This document shows, in pieces, positions 41,215-49,934 of a DNA stretch of 64,000 nucleotides. Within the stretch, counting starts at the first letter, position 1; each line of letters begins with the position of its first letter. A program made the translations under genes and the position numbers. The notes under the pieces were generated by a model. That model saw nothing but the letters and a program-made list of their open reading frames with translations, made no database searches and was not told the DNA's origin. The DNA comes from DAITAZ01 sp036824045 (GTDB lineage Bacteria > Pseudomonadota > Gammaproteobacteria > Burkholderiales > Rhodocyclaceae): contig DAITAZ010000003.1 of the NCBI GenBank assembly GCA_036824045.1, forward strand, positions 1 through 64,000, given 5' to 3'.

Positions 41215-42720
41215 ATGGGATACGAACACATCGCGGCTGTAGATCTGGGGTCCAACAGCTTCCGCCTGCAGATTGGACGAGTGGTCGATGACCAGATTTA
41301 TCCGCTCGACAATCTCAAGGAATCCGTACGCCTGGCCGCCGGCTTGGGGCTGGACCGTTTGCTGGATGTGGAGTCCCGTGACCGTGCGCTCGCGGCGTTG
41401 AAGTGCTTTGGCGAGCGCTTGCGCGGTTTTTCCCCGGGCGCTGTCCGGGCCGTTGCCACCAACACTTTTCGGGTCGCCAAGAATGCGCGGGAATTTCTGC
41501 CAATGGCCGAGGAAGCGCTGGGCTTTCCCATCGAGATCATTGCCGGCCGCGAAGAAGCGCGACTCATCTACGTCGGGGCGACGCATGCGATTCCGAATCC
41601 CGAACGGCGGCAGTTGGTGGTGGACATCGGAGGTGGATCAACGGAATTCATCGTGGGACAGGCGTTCGACCCGATTGAGCTGGAATCGCTCTACATGGGA
41701 TGCGTGGGCTACAGCAACCGCTATTTTCCGAACGGGGACGTGGACCGCAAAGCGCTAAAAGAGGCGGAACTTGCCGCCAGTCGGGAGCTTGTCGCGATCC
41801 GCGAAACGTATCTGGCGGTGGGTTGGGACAGGGCGGTGGGTTCTTCCGGCTCGGCCAAATCCCTGCTCGACGTGATGCAGTATTTTGGGTTCGCTCAAGA
41901 CCAGATCACCCTGGATGGACTGGAGCGGATCAAGACCCTGGTGGTCAAGGCGGGCAACCTGAAACGGGCCGAATTACCGGTCAAGGCGGACCGGCAGCCG
42001 GTGTTCCTGGGTGGGCTGGCAATCATGGCAGCCGTGTTCAAGGCGTTCGAACTGGAGAGCATGATCTACTCGGATGGCGCGCTGCGCCTGGGGGTGCTCT
42101 ACGATCTGCTGGGCCGCTACCACCACGCGGACTTGCGCGACGCCACGATTCATCAGTTCATGCGCCGCTATGGTGTGGACGCGAGGCAGGCGGCCCGGGT
42201 GCGCGATACGGCGCTTGGCCTGCTGGTACAGCTCATCCCTGAAGCCTCGGGTGAGGACGACATGAACGCCCGTTTTCTCCAATGGGCGGCGTTGTCACAC
42301 GAGATCGGCCTCTCCGTGGCCCATACCGGCTACCACAAGCACAGCGCTTACATCTTGGCCAATGCGGATATGCCTGGGTTTTCGCGCATGGACCAGGCCC
42401 GGTTGTCCCGCTTGGTGCTGGCGCACCGGGGCAAGCTGGAACGGGCCTTGCCGCTGGAGGAGCACAGCACCGACTGGGTGTTGATCCTCTGCCTGAGGCT
42501 GGCCGTGTTGTTGCATCGCTCCCGGGACAATCACGTGCTGCCCAGGCTGACGGCTTCCCTGGACAAGGGGGCTTTCGTCATCACGGCCGATTCCGGCTGG
42601 CTGCGTGGAGCGCCGCTCACGGCGGGCGCACTGGCGGAAGAATCCCGCCTGTGGCAGCAGGCCGGGCGTCCCCTGAAGCTGCGGGCCCGTTCCGGGGGCC
42701 GGCTCCTGGATACGGTCTGA
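41215..42720 (+). CDS. ppx: Exopolyphosphatase (Ppx/GppA family)
   Basis: 501 residues. Removes terminal phosphate from polyphosphate; some members also hydrolyse pppGpp. ASKHA-fold motifs: AAVDLGSNSFRLQIGR (N-terminus) and VVDIGGGSTEFIVG; an HD-like C-terminal domain (from about 310) contains LSHEIGLSVAHTGYHKHSAY. The ATG at 41215 is the family start; a TTAGAAT box lies about 45 bases before it. Divergent from ppk1. Confidence 0.94.
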   Translation: MGYEHIAAVDLGSNSFRLQIGRVVDDQIYPLDNLKESVRLAAGLGLDRLLDVESRDRALAALKCFGERLRGFSPGAVRAVATNTFRVAKNAREFLPMAEEALGFPIEIIAGREEARLIYVGATHAIPNPERRQLVVDIGGGSTEFIVGQAFDPIELESLYMGCVGYSNRYFPNGDVDRKALKEAELAASRELVAIRETYLAVGWDRAVGSSGSAKSLLDVMQYFGFAQDQITLDGLERIKTLVVKAGNLKRAELPVKADRQPVFLGGLAIMAAVFKAFELESMIYSDGALRLGVLYDLLGRYHHADLRDATIHQFMRRYGVDARQAARVRDTALGLLVQLIPEASGEDDMNARFLQWAALSHEIGLSVAHTGYHKHSAYILANADMPGFSRMDQARLSRLVLAHRGKLERALPLEEHSTDWVLILCLRLAVLLHRSRDNHVLPRLTASLDKGAFVITADSGWLRGAPLTAGALAEESRLWQQAGRPLKLRARSGGRLLDTV

Positions 42721-42732
42721 CAGGCGCCAGGC

Positions 42733-43860
42733 ATGCGTGCTCCGCGACTCGACCTCTTGTCCCGTGACGATGGCCGAGTCGAGGCAAGGTTGCTGGGTGA
42801 TTGGGTCTTGGCGGGTATGTTGCCTGAGTTCGAACGCTGGTCGCAGATGCTGCAGGAGCAGTCGCAGCGGCAGGGGGTGTACTGGAACTTGGCCGACATG
42901 GGGCGGATGGATAGTGCGGCCGCAGTCCTGATCTGGACCGCATGGGGCCGCCGGTCGCCTGCGGCAGCGCATATGCGGGCGGATCAGCAGGCGTGGTTTG
43001 CCCGGCTTGCTGGCTTGCCTGAAGAGGAAGTCCGCCCGCCGGCAGCAGATGGCCCAGCCCGTTGGATCGTGGCGCTGGGGCGTCGCATCCTGCGTTTCGG
43101 GCGGCACTTCGCTGGCGCCCTGGCTTTGTTGGGGCAGGCCGTGCTGGATGCCTCCAGTGTCGTCCGACACCCGGGGCTCGCGCCCTGGAGGGAGTTTTCC
43201 GCCAGCGTGTTCAAGGCGGGGGTTTTGGCGATGCCGGTCGTGGCGTTGACCGGGCTGCTGATCGGCATTGTGCTCAGTTACCTTTCCGCCCTGCAGTTGC
43301 GCAATTTCGGCGCTGATATCTACCTTGTAAACATCCTCGGTCTGGGCATCATTCGGGAGCTGGGGCCCATTATGACGGCCTTGCTGGTGGCGGGGCGTTC
43401 CGGATCGGCCATGACCGCCCAGCTGGGTGTGATGCGCGTGACCGAAGAGATCGATGCGCTGGCTGTGATGGGGATTTCCCATTCATTGCGTCTGGTATTG
43501 CCGAAGGTGCTGGCCCTGGCCGTGGCGATGCCGCTTCTGGTGCTGTGGGGATCAGGCGTTGCGCTGCTGGGCGGAATGCTGGCGGCCCAGGTGCTCCTGG
43601 ACCTGGATATGGCGTTTTTCTTCGAAACGCTCCCCCGGGTCGTGCCGGCTTCCAATCTGGTGATCGGCTTGAGCAAAGGTGTCGTATTTGGGGCGGTGGT
43701 CGGGTTGGTGGCATGCCATTTTGGTTTGCGCGTGAAGCCCAATACGGAGAGCCTGGCAACCAATACGACGCGCTCCGTGGTGACCGCCATCGTTTTGGTG
43801 ATCCTGGTGGACGCGGTGTTCGCCGTCAGCACCCGTGGGATAGGCACTGCAGTGGTATGA
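42733..43860 (+). CDS. MlaE-type ABC permease with fused N-terminal STAS-like domain
   Basis: 375 residues. Residues 1-105 look like a soluble STAS (MlaB-like) domain; the rest is a MlaE/YrbE permease with about five to six membrane segments and the family signature NILGLGIIRELGPIMTALLVAGRSGSAMTAQLGVM. It would move lipids between the membranes with the ATPase, MCE protein and lipoprotein encoded next. The STAS domain is a separate protein (MlaB) in E. coli; fusion to the permease is a known variant. It is the first gene of the operon, 12 bases after ppx. Confidence 0.9.
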   Translation: MRAPRLDLLSRDDGRVEARLLGDWVLAGMLPEFERWSQMLQEQSQRQGVYWNLADMGRMDSAAAVLIWTAWGRRSPAAAHMRADQQAWFARLAGLPEEEVRPPAADGPARWIVALGRRILRFGRHFAGALALLGQAVLDASSVVRHPGLAPWREFSASVFKAGVLAMPVVALTGLLIGIVLSYLSALQLRNFGADIYLVNILGLGIIRELGPIMTALLVAGRSGSAMTAQLGVMRVTEEIDALAVMGISHSLRLVLPKVLALAVAMPLLVLWGSGVALLGGMLAAQVLLDLDMAFFFETLPRVVPASNLVIGLSKGVVFGAVVGLVACHFGLRVKPNTESLATNTTRSVVTAIVLVILVDAVFAVSTRGIGTAVV

Positions 43861-43939
43861 AGCTGCAGCCCGCGTATGTATTGCCCCGCTGCATCGCATG
43901 GTGGTGCCTTGCGGGCGGCAAACTCAGGGTGCCGGGCGG

Positions 43940-44710
43940 GTGAGCGCGCAGGTGGTGATCGAAGCCCGGGGTATCTCGACCCGCTTCGGCGAGAGCTGGA
44001 TCCACCGGCACCTGGATTTCTCGGTGGCCGCAGGTGAAGCGGTGGCGTTGGTGGGGGGCTCGGGCAGTGGCAAGACTACGCTGCTGCGGCAGTTGGTGGG
44101 CTTGCAGTCGCCCCAGGAGGGGCAGGTGCGTGTATTCGGGCAGACGCTGGCGAGCCAGGGCGGGTTTGCGGACGTGGCCTTGCGCCGGCGTTTTGGCGTG
44201 CTGTTCCAGCATGGGGCCTTGTTCTCCGCCTTCACGGTGTTTGAAAACATCGCCTTTCCACTGCGGGAGTTGCGTCGTCTGCCGGCGCGGCTGATCCAAG
44301 ACTTGGTGCTGCTAAAGATGGCTCTGGTGGGGTTGGAGCCCCGCCATGCCCACTTGATGCCAGCTGAACTGTCTGGAGGCATGGTGAAACGGGTGGCCCT
44401 GGCCCGAGCCCTGGCCCTGGATCCGGAACTATTGTTGTTGGATGAGCCCACGGCCGGGCTGGATCCGGACCGCAGCGCCGCATTTGTCCGGCTGATCGGC
44501 CAGTTGCGGCGGGAACTGGGTCTCACGGTGGTGTTCATCACCCATGATCTGGATACCCTGGCGATGCTGGCCAGTCGCGTTGCCGTGCTGGCCGACCAGC
44601 GTATACTCGTTTCCGGCAGCCTGGAAACGATTGTGGCCCATCCCCATCCATTCATTCGTCAATTCTTCGCCAGTCGTCATCTGTCTCCATCAACGGGGGA
44701 GGGGCGGTAG
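43940..44710 (+). CDS. MlaF-type ABC ATPase
   Basis: 256 residues from the GTG at 43940. Walker A GGSGSGKTT, signature LSGGMVKRVALARAL and Walker B LLLLDEPTAGLDP are intact, and the sequence resembles the MCE-linked ATPase (MlaF) class. An ATG at 43898 would add 14 residues unlike the family; the GTG is preferred but the point is open. It powers the permease encoded just upstream. Ends 5 bases before the MCE gene. Confidence 0.9.
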   Translation: MSAQVVIEARGISTRFGESWIHRHLDFSVAAGEAVALVGGSGSGKTTLLRQLVGLQSPQEGQVRVFGQTLASQGGFADVALRRRFGVLFQHGALFSAFTVFENIAFPLRELRRLPARLIQDLVLLKMALVGLEPRHAHLMPAELSGGMVKRVALARALALDPELLLLDEPTAGLDPDRSAAFVRLIGQLRRELGLTVVFITHDLDTLAMLASRVAVLADQRILVSGSLETIVAHPHPFIRQFFASRHLSPSTGEGR

Positions 44711-44715
44711 CGTCC

Positions 44716-45672
44716 ATGGAAAATCGCTCCCATGCGCTGGCCGCTGGCGCGTTTGCCTTGCTCTTTTTGTTGCTGACTGCGCTGGCGCTCTGGTGGTTTT
44801 CCGGGCGCCCGGAGCGCAGCCGGGAGCTGTTGCTGGTCACGGAGCGGGCTGTCAATGGTCTCAATGCTCAGGCGCAGGTGCGCTACCGCGGTATCCGGGC
44901 CGGCAAGGTGGAGGAAATCTACGTAGACCCGGACGATCCCCGCCTCATCCTGGTGAGGGTCAGCGTTTCCGAGGAGTTCCCGATCACCAAGGGCACCCGC
45001 GCGGCGCTGGGCATCCAGGGGGTGACGGGGATTGCGCATGTCCGCCTGGACGATGACGGACGCCAGCCGGACCCGCTGACGGCCGAGGACGGCCAACTCC
45101 CGCGGATTCCACTCAGACCCCATGCGCTGGATGCCCTCACTGAAAGTGGCGCAGACATGCTGAAGCAACTGCAAGGGCTGACGGTGCGGGTGGATCGGCT
45201 TCTGAGCGATCACAATGTGGCGCGGATCGAAGCCATCCTGGCGAACCTTGAGCACAGCTCTCAGGGTTTGCGGGCGTCGGCACAGCAGACTCCGGCATTG
45301 GTGGAGAGTCTGCGTCAGGTGCTGAACCCCGATTCGGTGCAGCGTATCCGGCGCATCCTCGCCAACTTCGAAAAGACCACGGACACGGCGGCTCCAGCCA
45401 TTGACGAACTGCGCCAGACAGTGCGTCAAATGGAGCGGCTGGCGCGCCGGCTTGATGAAGGCGCGGGCGCCGGGACCGATGAACTGATGGGGCAGACGCT
45501 TCCTGAGCTGCGCAAGTTGCTCAAGGATCTGGGCGCAACGTCCCGGCAGCTTTCGTCCTGGGTCGAGGAACTGGAGCGTTCGCCCAGCATGCTGCTGCGG
45601 GGCCGTGTGCCATTGCCCCCTGGCCCGGGTGAGCCCGGGTATCCGCAACAGGAGCCGGGTCGTCATGAGTAA
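44716..45672 (+). CDS. MlaD-family (MCE domain) lipid-binding protein
   Basis: 318 residues. An N-terminal membrane anchor (about 8-30, AGAFALLFLLLTALALWWF) is followed by one MCE domain (about 38-115, with VRYRGIRAGKVEEIYVDPDD and GVTGIAHVRL) and a long helical region (to about 290). It faces the periplasm and would form the lipid channel with the MlaE/MlaF-like genes upstream. Overlaps the lipoprotein gene by 8 bases. Confidence 0.92.
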   Translation: MENRSHALAAGAFALLFLLLTALALWWFSGRPERSRELLLVTERAVNGLNAQAQVRYRGIRAGKVEEIYVDPDDPRLILVRVSVSEEFPITKGTRAALGIQGVTGIAHVRLDDDGRQPDPLTAEDGQLPRIPLRPHALDALTESGADMLKQLQGLTVRVDRLLSDHNVARIEAILANLEHSSQGLRASAQQTPALVESLRQVLNPDSVQRIRRILANFEKTTDTAAPAIDELRQTVRQMERLARRLDEGAGAGTDELMGQTLPELRKLLKDLGATSRQLSSWVEELERSPSMLLRGRVPLPPGPGEPGYPQQEPGRHE

Positions 45673-46267
45673 GCAGCGCAAGCACCGGGTGTTGGCGATG
45701 GTGGGGGTTCTGACGCTGGGGGGCTGCGTGGCCCCGGGGGGTGTCAATCCCATGGAGAGCTACGATCTCGGGCCGGTAGCCGGGGGGCCGGTGCAACCGG
45801 TGCCGGGTTTGAGGGAGGTGCGGGTGGAGTCGGCAAGCTGGCTGGAGTCGCGAGCGATCCAGTACCGTCTGAACTTTGATCACCCGGCCCGGCGGCAAAG
45901 CTATACGGCTGCCCGGTGGGTGGCGCCCCCCGCAGAGTTGCTGCAGCGGCACCTGGAACGCCGGTTGGTGGGGGAGGGCGGGCGCTGCGTTTTGAAGATT
46001 GAACTGAATGAATGGGTGCAAGTATTTGCTTCGCCCCAGCAAACGGCTGCCACCATCGTGATCCGGGCCCGATTGCTCTCGCTCCGCGGGGAAATCTTGG
46101 CGACGCGCCATTTCGACCTTACGTCAAACGCCGTTCCGCCCAATAGCCGTGGTGCCGTGGCGGGTGCCGGGGAGGCAGTGAGGATGGCGGAGCGTTCTGT
46201 GGGCGCCTGGTTGGCGGGGGAGACGGAGCTGGCTCAGAGCTGCCGCAGGCACCCCCTCCCGGGATAG
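45665..46267 (+). CDS. PqiC-like ABC-transport auxiliary lipoprotein
   Basis: 200 residues. A signal sequence with lipobox LTLGGC (Cys about 21) marks an outer-membrane lipoprotein. The body resembles the ABC-type transport auxiliary component (PqiC/YmbA) family: FDLGP..., IQYRLNFDHPARRQSYTAARWVAPP. In such MCE systems this lipoprotein links the MCE tube to the outer membrane. ATG at 45665 overlaps the MCE gene. Last gene of the operon. Confidence 0.82.
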   Translation: MSKQRKHRVLAMVGVLTLGGCVAPGGVNPMESYDLGPVAGGPVQPVPGLREVRVESASWLESRAIQYRLNFDHPARRQSYTAARWVAPPAELLQRHLERRLVGEGGRCVLKIELNEWVQVFASPQQTAATIVIRARLLSLRGEILATRHFDLTSNAVPPNSRGAVAGAGEAVRMAERSVGAWLAGETELAQSCRRHPLPG

Positions 46268-46407
46268 GCTTGGGCCAAGCGGAGCGGCTCCTGAGGGCGC
46301 GATGTGCGTGTGGCGCGATCCGTGGGAACGAAGCGGGGGAATGGCTGCAGGCAATACCGGATCGTCTGCTTGGTCGATAACTGACATTCAACAGAGAGGG
46401 AATCACG

Positions 46408-48051
46408 ATGAGTTCCACCCATCCTTACGCGCAGGGGCTGGACCGCAATCCGGCCAACTATGAGCCCTTGACACCCCTGACGTTCATCGAGCGCAGCGCC
46501 TACATCTATCCCGATCGGCTGGCCTTGATCCACGGCCAGCGGTGCCAGACCTGGGCCAAGACCTTCGAGCGTTCGCGCCGCCTTGCCTCAGCCCTTCAGC
46601 TCAAAGGCATTGGCAAGGGTGACACGGTGGCGGTGATGCTCAACAACACTCCAGAGATGTACGAATGCCACTTTGGTGTGCCAGCCTCGGGCGCGGTGCT
46701 CAATACCCTCAATACCCGGCTGGACCCGGAAACCTTGGCGTTCATGCTTGACCATGGCGAAAGCCGCATCCTGATCACGGACCGGGAATACTCGCCGGTG
46801 GTCAGCAAAGCGCTGGCCATGGTGAAGCGGGAGATCCTGGTGGTGGATGTGGATGATCCGGAGTATTCAGGCCCCGGGGAGCGCTTGGGCAGCCTGGACT
46901 ACGAGCAGTTGCTTGCTGGTGGCGACCCCGGGTTTCCCTGGCGAGGGCCGGACGATGAGTGGGACGCCATCAGCCTCAATTACACCTCCGGGACGACGGG
47001 CAATCCCAAAGGCGTGGTCTATCACCATCGCGGGGCCTATCTCAATGCCATGTCGAATATCGTGAGTTGGGGCATGCCATCCTTTTCGGTGTACCTGTGG
47101 ACGCTGCCGATGTTCCATTGCAACGGTTGGTGCTTCGCCTGGACCATGGCTGCCAACTCAGGCACCAATGTGTGTCTGCGACGGGTGGACCCGCGCCTCA
47201 TCTTTGAAGCTATCCGCGAGCATAGGGTGACCCATTACTGCGGGGCACCCATTGTCCATTCCATGCTGATCAATGCTCCGTCAGCCTGGCGTGAGGGCAT
47301 CGCCCACGAGGTGTCGGGCCTGGTGGCGGCGGCCCCACCGCCCGCTGCGGTGATCGAGGGCATGAAGAAGATCGGTTTCAATATCACTCACGTGTATGGG
47401 CTGACCGAAACCTACGGCCCGGCTGCGGTGTGCGCCAAGCATCCGGATTGGGAAAGTCTGGCGCTGGATGAGCAGGTGCGGCTCAATGGCCGCCAGGGAG
47501 TGCGCTACCACGCCCAGCAGGGGATCACCGTGATGGACTCGGTGACCATGGAACCGGTGCCTTGGGATGGGGAAACCATGGGGGAGATCATGTTCCGGGG
47601 CAATCTGGTGATGAAGGGCTACCTGAAGAACCCCAAGGCTACGGACGAGGCCTTCCGCGGTGGTTGGTACCACACGGGCGATCTGGCGGTCATGCAGGCC
47701 GACGGTTATGTGAAAATCAAGGACCGGAGCAAAGACATCATCATCTCCGGGGGCGAGAACATCTCATCCATCGAGGTGGAGGACACGCTCTATCGGCACC
47801 CGGCGGTGATCGGCGCGGCTGTGGTGGCTACGCCGGACGACAAATGGGGCGAGGTGCCTTGCGCCTTTGTCGAACTGAAGGAAGATGCCACGGCGACGGA
47901 AGAGGAACTCATGGACTTCTGCCGGGAGCGGATGGCGCGCTTCAAGATTCCCAAAAAGATCGTGTTTGGTCCGTTGCCCAAGACCTCCACCGGAAAGATC
48001 CAGAAATACATCCTGCGTGAGCGGGCCAAGTCCACCAATGCTATTGAATGA
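46408..48051 (+). CDS. Acyl-CoA synthetase (AMP-forming)
   Basis: 547 residues, ANL superfamily. The P-loop motif YTSGTTGNPKGV is at about 192, GLTETYG and the ligase hinge region KDRSKDIIISGGENISS follow, and the C-terminal lysine is in PKTSTGKIQKY. It activates a carboxylic acid to its CoA thioester; chain length cannot be told. It resembles medium-chain and methylmercaptopropionate (DmdB-type) ligases. It is followed by an enoyl-CoA hydratase 13 bases later, so a catabolic role is likely. Confidence 0.88.
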   Translation: MSSTHPYAQGLDRNPANYEPLTPLTFIERSAYIYPDRLALIHGQRCQTWAKTFERSRRLASALQLKGIGKGDTVAVMLNNTPEMYECHFGVPASGAVLNTLNTRLDPETLAFMLDHGESRILITDREYSPVVSKALAMVKREILVVDVDDPEYSGPGERLGSLDYEQLLAGGDPGFPWRGPDDEWDAISLNYTSGTTGNPKGVVYHHRGAYLNAMSNIVSWGMPSFSVYLWTLPMFHCNGWCFAWTMAANSGTNVCLRRVDPRLIFEAIREHRVTHYCGAPIVHSMLINAPSAWREGIAHEVSGLVAAAPPPAAVIEGMKKIGFNITHVYGLTETYGPAAVCAKHPDWESLALDEQVRLNGRQGVRYHAQQGITVMDSVTMEPVPWDGETMGEIMFRGNLVMKGYLKNPKATDEAFRGGWYHTGDLAVMQADGYVKIKDRSKDIIISGGENISSIEVEDTLYRHPAVIGAAVVATPDDKWGEVPCAFVELKEDATATEEELMDFCRERMARFKIPKKIVFGPLPKTSTGKIQKYILRERAKSTNAIE

Positions 48052-48064
48052 GGAGATCCCTACA

Positions 48065-48853
48065 ATGAACGAAGCCGCCACGTCCCTCGTAGTGCGTCAC
48101 GACCAGGATGGTGTGACGACGCTGACGCTCAATCGACCCAGCCAGTTTAATTCGCTTTCCGAAGCGCTGATGGACGAACTCCAGGCGGAGATCAAGTCGA
48201 TTGCCGATGACAAGTCTGTGCGGGTGGTCGTGCTGGCTGGCGCTGGCAAGGCTTTTTGCGCAGGGCATGATCTGAAGGAGATGCGCGCCAACCCCACCAA
48301 GGCGTATCACCAGGCCCTTTTTCGCAAATGCGGCAAGCTGATGATGTCGTTGACCGAGCTGCCACAGCCAGTCATCGCCCGCGTGCACGGGATTGCCACG
48401 GCAGCGGGGTGTCAGTTGGTGTCCATGTGCGATCTGGCAGTTGCCGTCGAGGGCGCGCGGTTTGCCGTGTCGGGGGTGAACCTGGGTTTGTTCTGCTCCA
48501 CGCCGGCGGTTGGGCTCTCCCGCAACATGGGGCGCAAGGAGGCTTTCGAGATGTTGGTCACGGGGGACTTCATCAGTGCCGCCGAAGCGCAGCGCCGCGG
48601 GCTGGTCAATCGCGTGGTTCCGCAGGAGGAACTGGACGCCGAGATTGCTCGGCTGACTGCGAATATCTGCGCCAAGACGCCGGTCGCGGTGGCCATGGGC
48701 AAGCAAGCTTTCTACAAGCAGATGGAAATGGGGCTGGAGGCTGCCTACCAATATGCTGCCGAGGCCATGGCCTGCAACATGATGACCGAAGACGCGCAGC
48801 ACGGAATCGATTGCTTCATCGAAAAACGCAAGCCGGAGTGGAAGGGCCGCTGA
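48065..48853 (+). CDS. Enoyl-CoA hydratase/isomerase family protein
   Basis: 262 residues, crotonase fold. AGAGKAFCAGHDLKEM provides the first oxyanion hole element and VHGIATAAGCQLVSMCDLAVA the second. The catalytic Glu of classical hydratases is not obvious, and the sequence resembles the ECHDC3/ECH-like subgroup. ATG at 48065, 13 bases after the acyl-CoA synthetase. Confidence 0.88.
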   Translation: MNEAATSLVVRHDQDGVTTLTLNRPSQFNSLSEALMDELQAEIKSIADDKSVRVVVLAGAGKAFCAGHDLKEMRANPTKAYHQALFRKCGKLMMSLTELPQPVIARVHGIATAAGCQLVSMCDLAVAVEGARFAVSGVNLGLFCSTPAVGLSRNMGRKEAFEMLVTGDFISAAEAQRRGLVNRVVPQEELDAEIARLTANICAKTPVAVAMGKQAFYKQMEMGLEAAYQYAAEAMACNMMTEDAQHGIDCFIEKRKPEWKGR

Positions 48854-48870
48854 CGAGGCCCGCATGTTGG

Positions 48871-49638
48871 GTGGACACTCATGTCCACCTGGATGCGGCC
48901 GAATTCGTCGGGGACCGGGCTGAGGTATACGCCGCCGCCCGGCACGCGGGTGTCTCCACGCTGGTTGTGCCGTCCGTGGACGTGGCCAGCATGGAGGCTG
49001 TGACCCAGTGTTGCCGGGATTACCCGGGCTGCTTCCCCGCCTACGGTATTCATCCGCTTTATGTGGGGGCAGCTGACGAGGCCGATCTGGAGCAGGTCCG
49101 CCAGCGTTTGCTGGCGGGGCGGGCTGTTGCCGTGGGGGAGATCGGTCTGGATTTCTTCGTTCCCGGCTTCGACGAGGCGCGCCAGATCCGCTTCTTCTCT
49201 GCGCAACTGGAACTGGCGCGGGATCTCCAGCTTCCAGTCCTGCTTCACGTACGCCGTGGAATCGACCGTGTCCTCAGCCAGCTGCGGCGTATACCGGTGC
49301 CCGGGGGCATTGCCCATGCCTTCAATGGCAGTCGGCAACAGGCGGATGCTTTTCTGGGATTGGGCTTCAAGTTGGGCTTTGGCGGCGCGATGACTTATCC
49401 CCGGGCACGGCGCATCCGCGAGTTGGCGGCGAGCTTGCCCCGGTCCGCCATCGTCCTCGAGACCGACGCCCCGGACATGGCGCCGGAGTGGGCCCGGGGG
49501 GAGCGCAACGTCCCGGCGCATTTGCCGCGAGTTGCCTCGGTGCTCGCCGAGTTGCGGGGCGCGCCGCTGGACGATATTGCCGTAGCCACGCGCGAGAACG
49601 CGTTGGCAGCTTTGCCTCGGCTCAAGACGTGTTCCTGA
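48871..49638 (+). CDS. TatD-family metal-dependent hydrolase
   Basis: 255 residues from a GTG at 48871 (VDTHVHLDAAEF). TatD motifs: DTHVHLD at the start, AYGIHPLYV, AVGEIGLDFF, LPVLLHVRR, GIAHAFNGS and LETDAPDMAPEW. The family has DNase/phosphoesterase activity. The frame is open much further upstream, but that is inside the enoyl-CoA hydratase gene; no ATG fits. The start follows the hydratase stop by 17 bases. Confidence 0.88.
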   Translation: MDTHVHLDAAEFVGDRAEVYAAARHAGVSTLVVPSVDVASMEAVTQCCRDYPGCFPAYGIHPLYVGAADEADLEQVRQRLLAGRAVAVGEIGLDFFVPGFDEARQIRFFSAQLELARDLQLPVLLHVRRGIDRVLSQLRRIPVPGGIAHAFNGSRQQADAFLGLGFKLGFGGAMTYPRARRIRELAASLPRSAIVLETDAPDMAPEWARGERNVPAHLPRVASVLAELRGAPLDDIAVATRENALAALPRLKTCS

Positions 49639-49934
49639 GCGGTACGGGGTCATTGCCCGTTCCATTGCCCCGCCTACCCTCACCATCCATCCCGCACCAG
49701 GCGTTCCCCCGGATGCTTCGCGGCCTCCCCAATGGCAGATGCCTTGTCATGGGCCGCGTTGCGCTCTGTTCGGGTGGCGGCGCTGATTTTCGCGCGGGTT
49801 CCTGATCGGAGGGCGCTCGCTCGTACTCCAGATGGGTCAAGTTGCAGCAGCCTCGGCCGTTGTAGCCAAGACGTGAGCGCGCCAGCCGGATACCCGGCAA
49901 AGCGCGCCTGCGCCTTGAAGGACTCGCCCCTGGA
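49639..49934. other. Intergenic stretch, nothing recognised
   Basis: 296 bases between the TatD gene and the hybrid kinase. No tRNA, strong hairpin with T run, or convincing small gene was seen. Confidence 0.5.
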
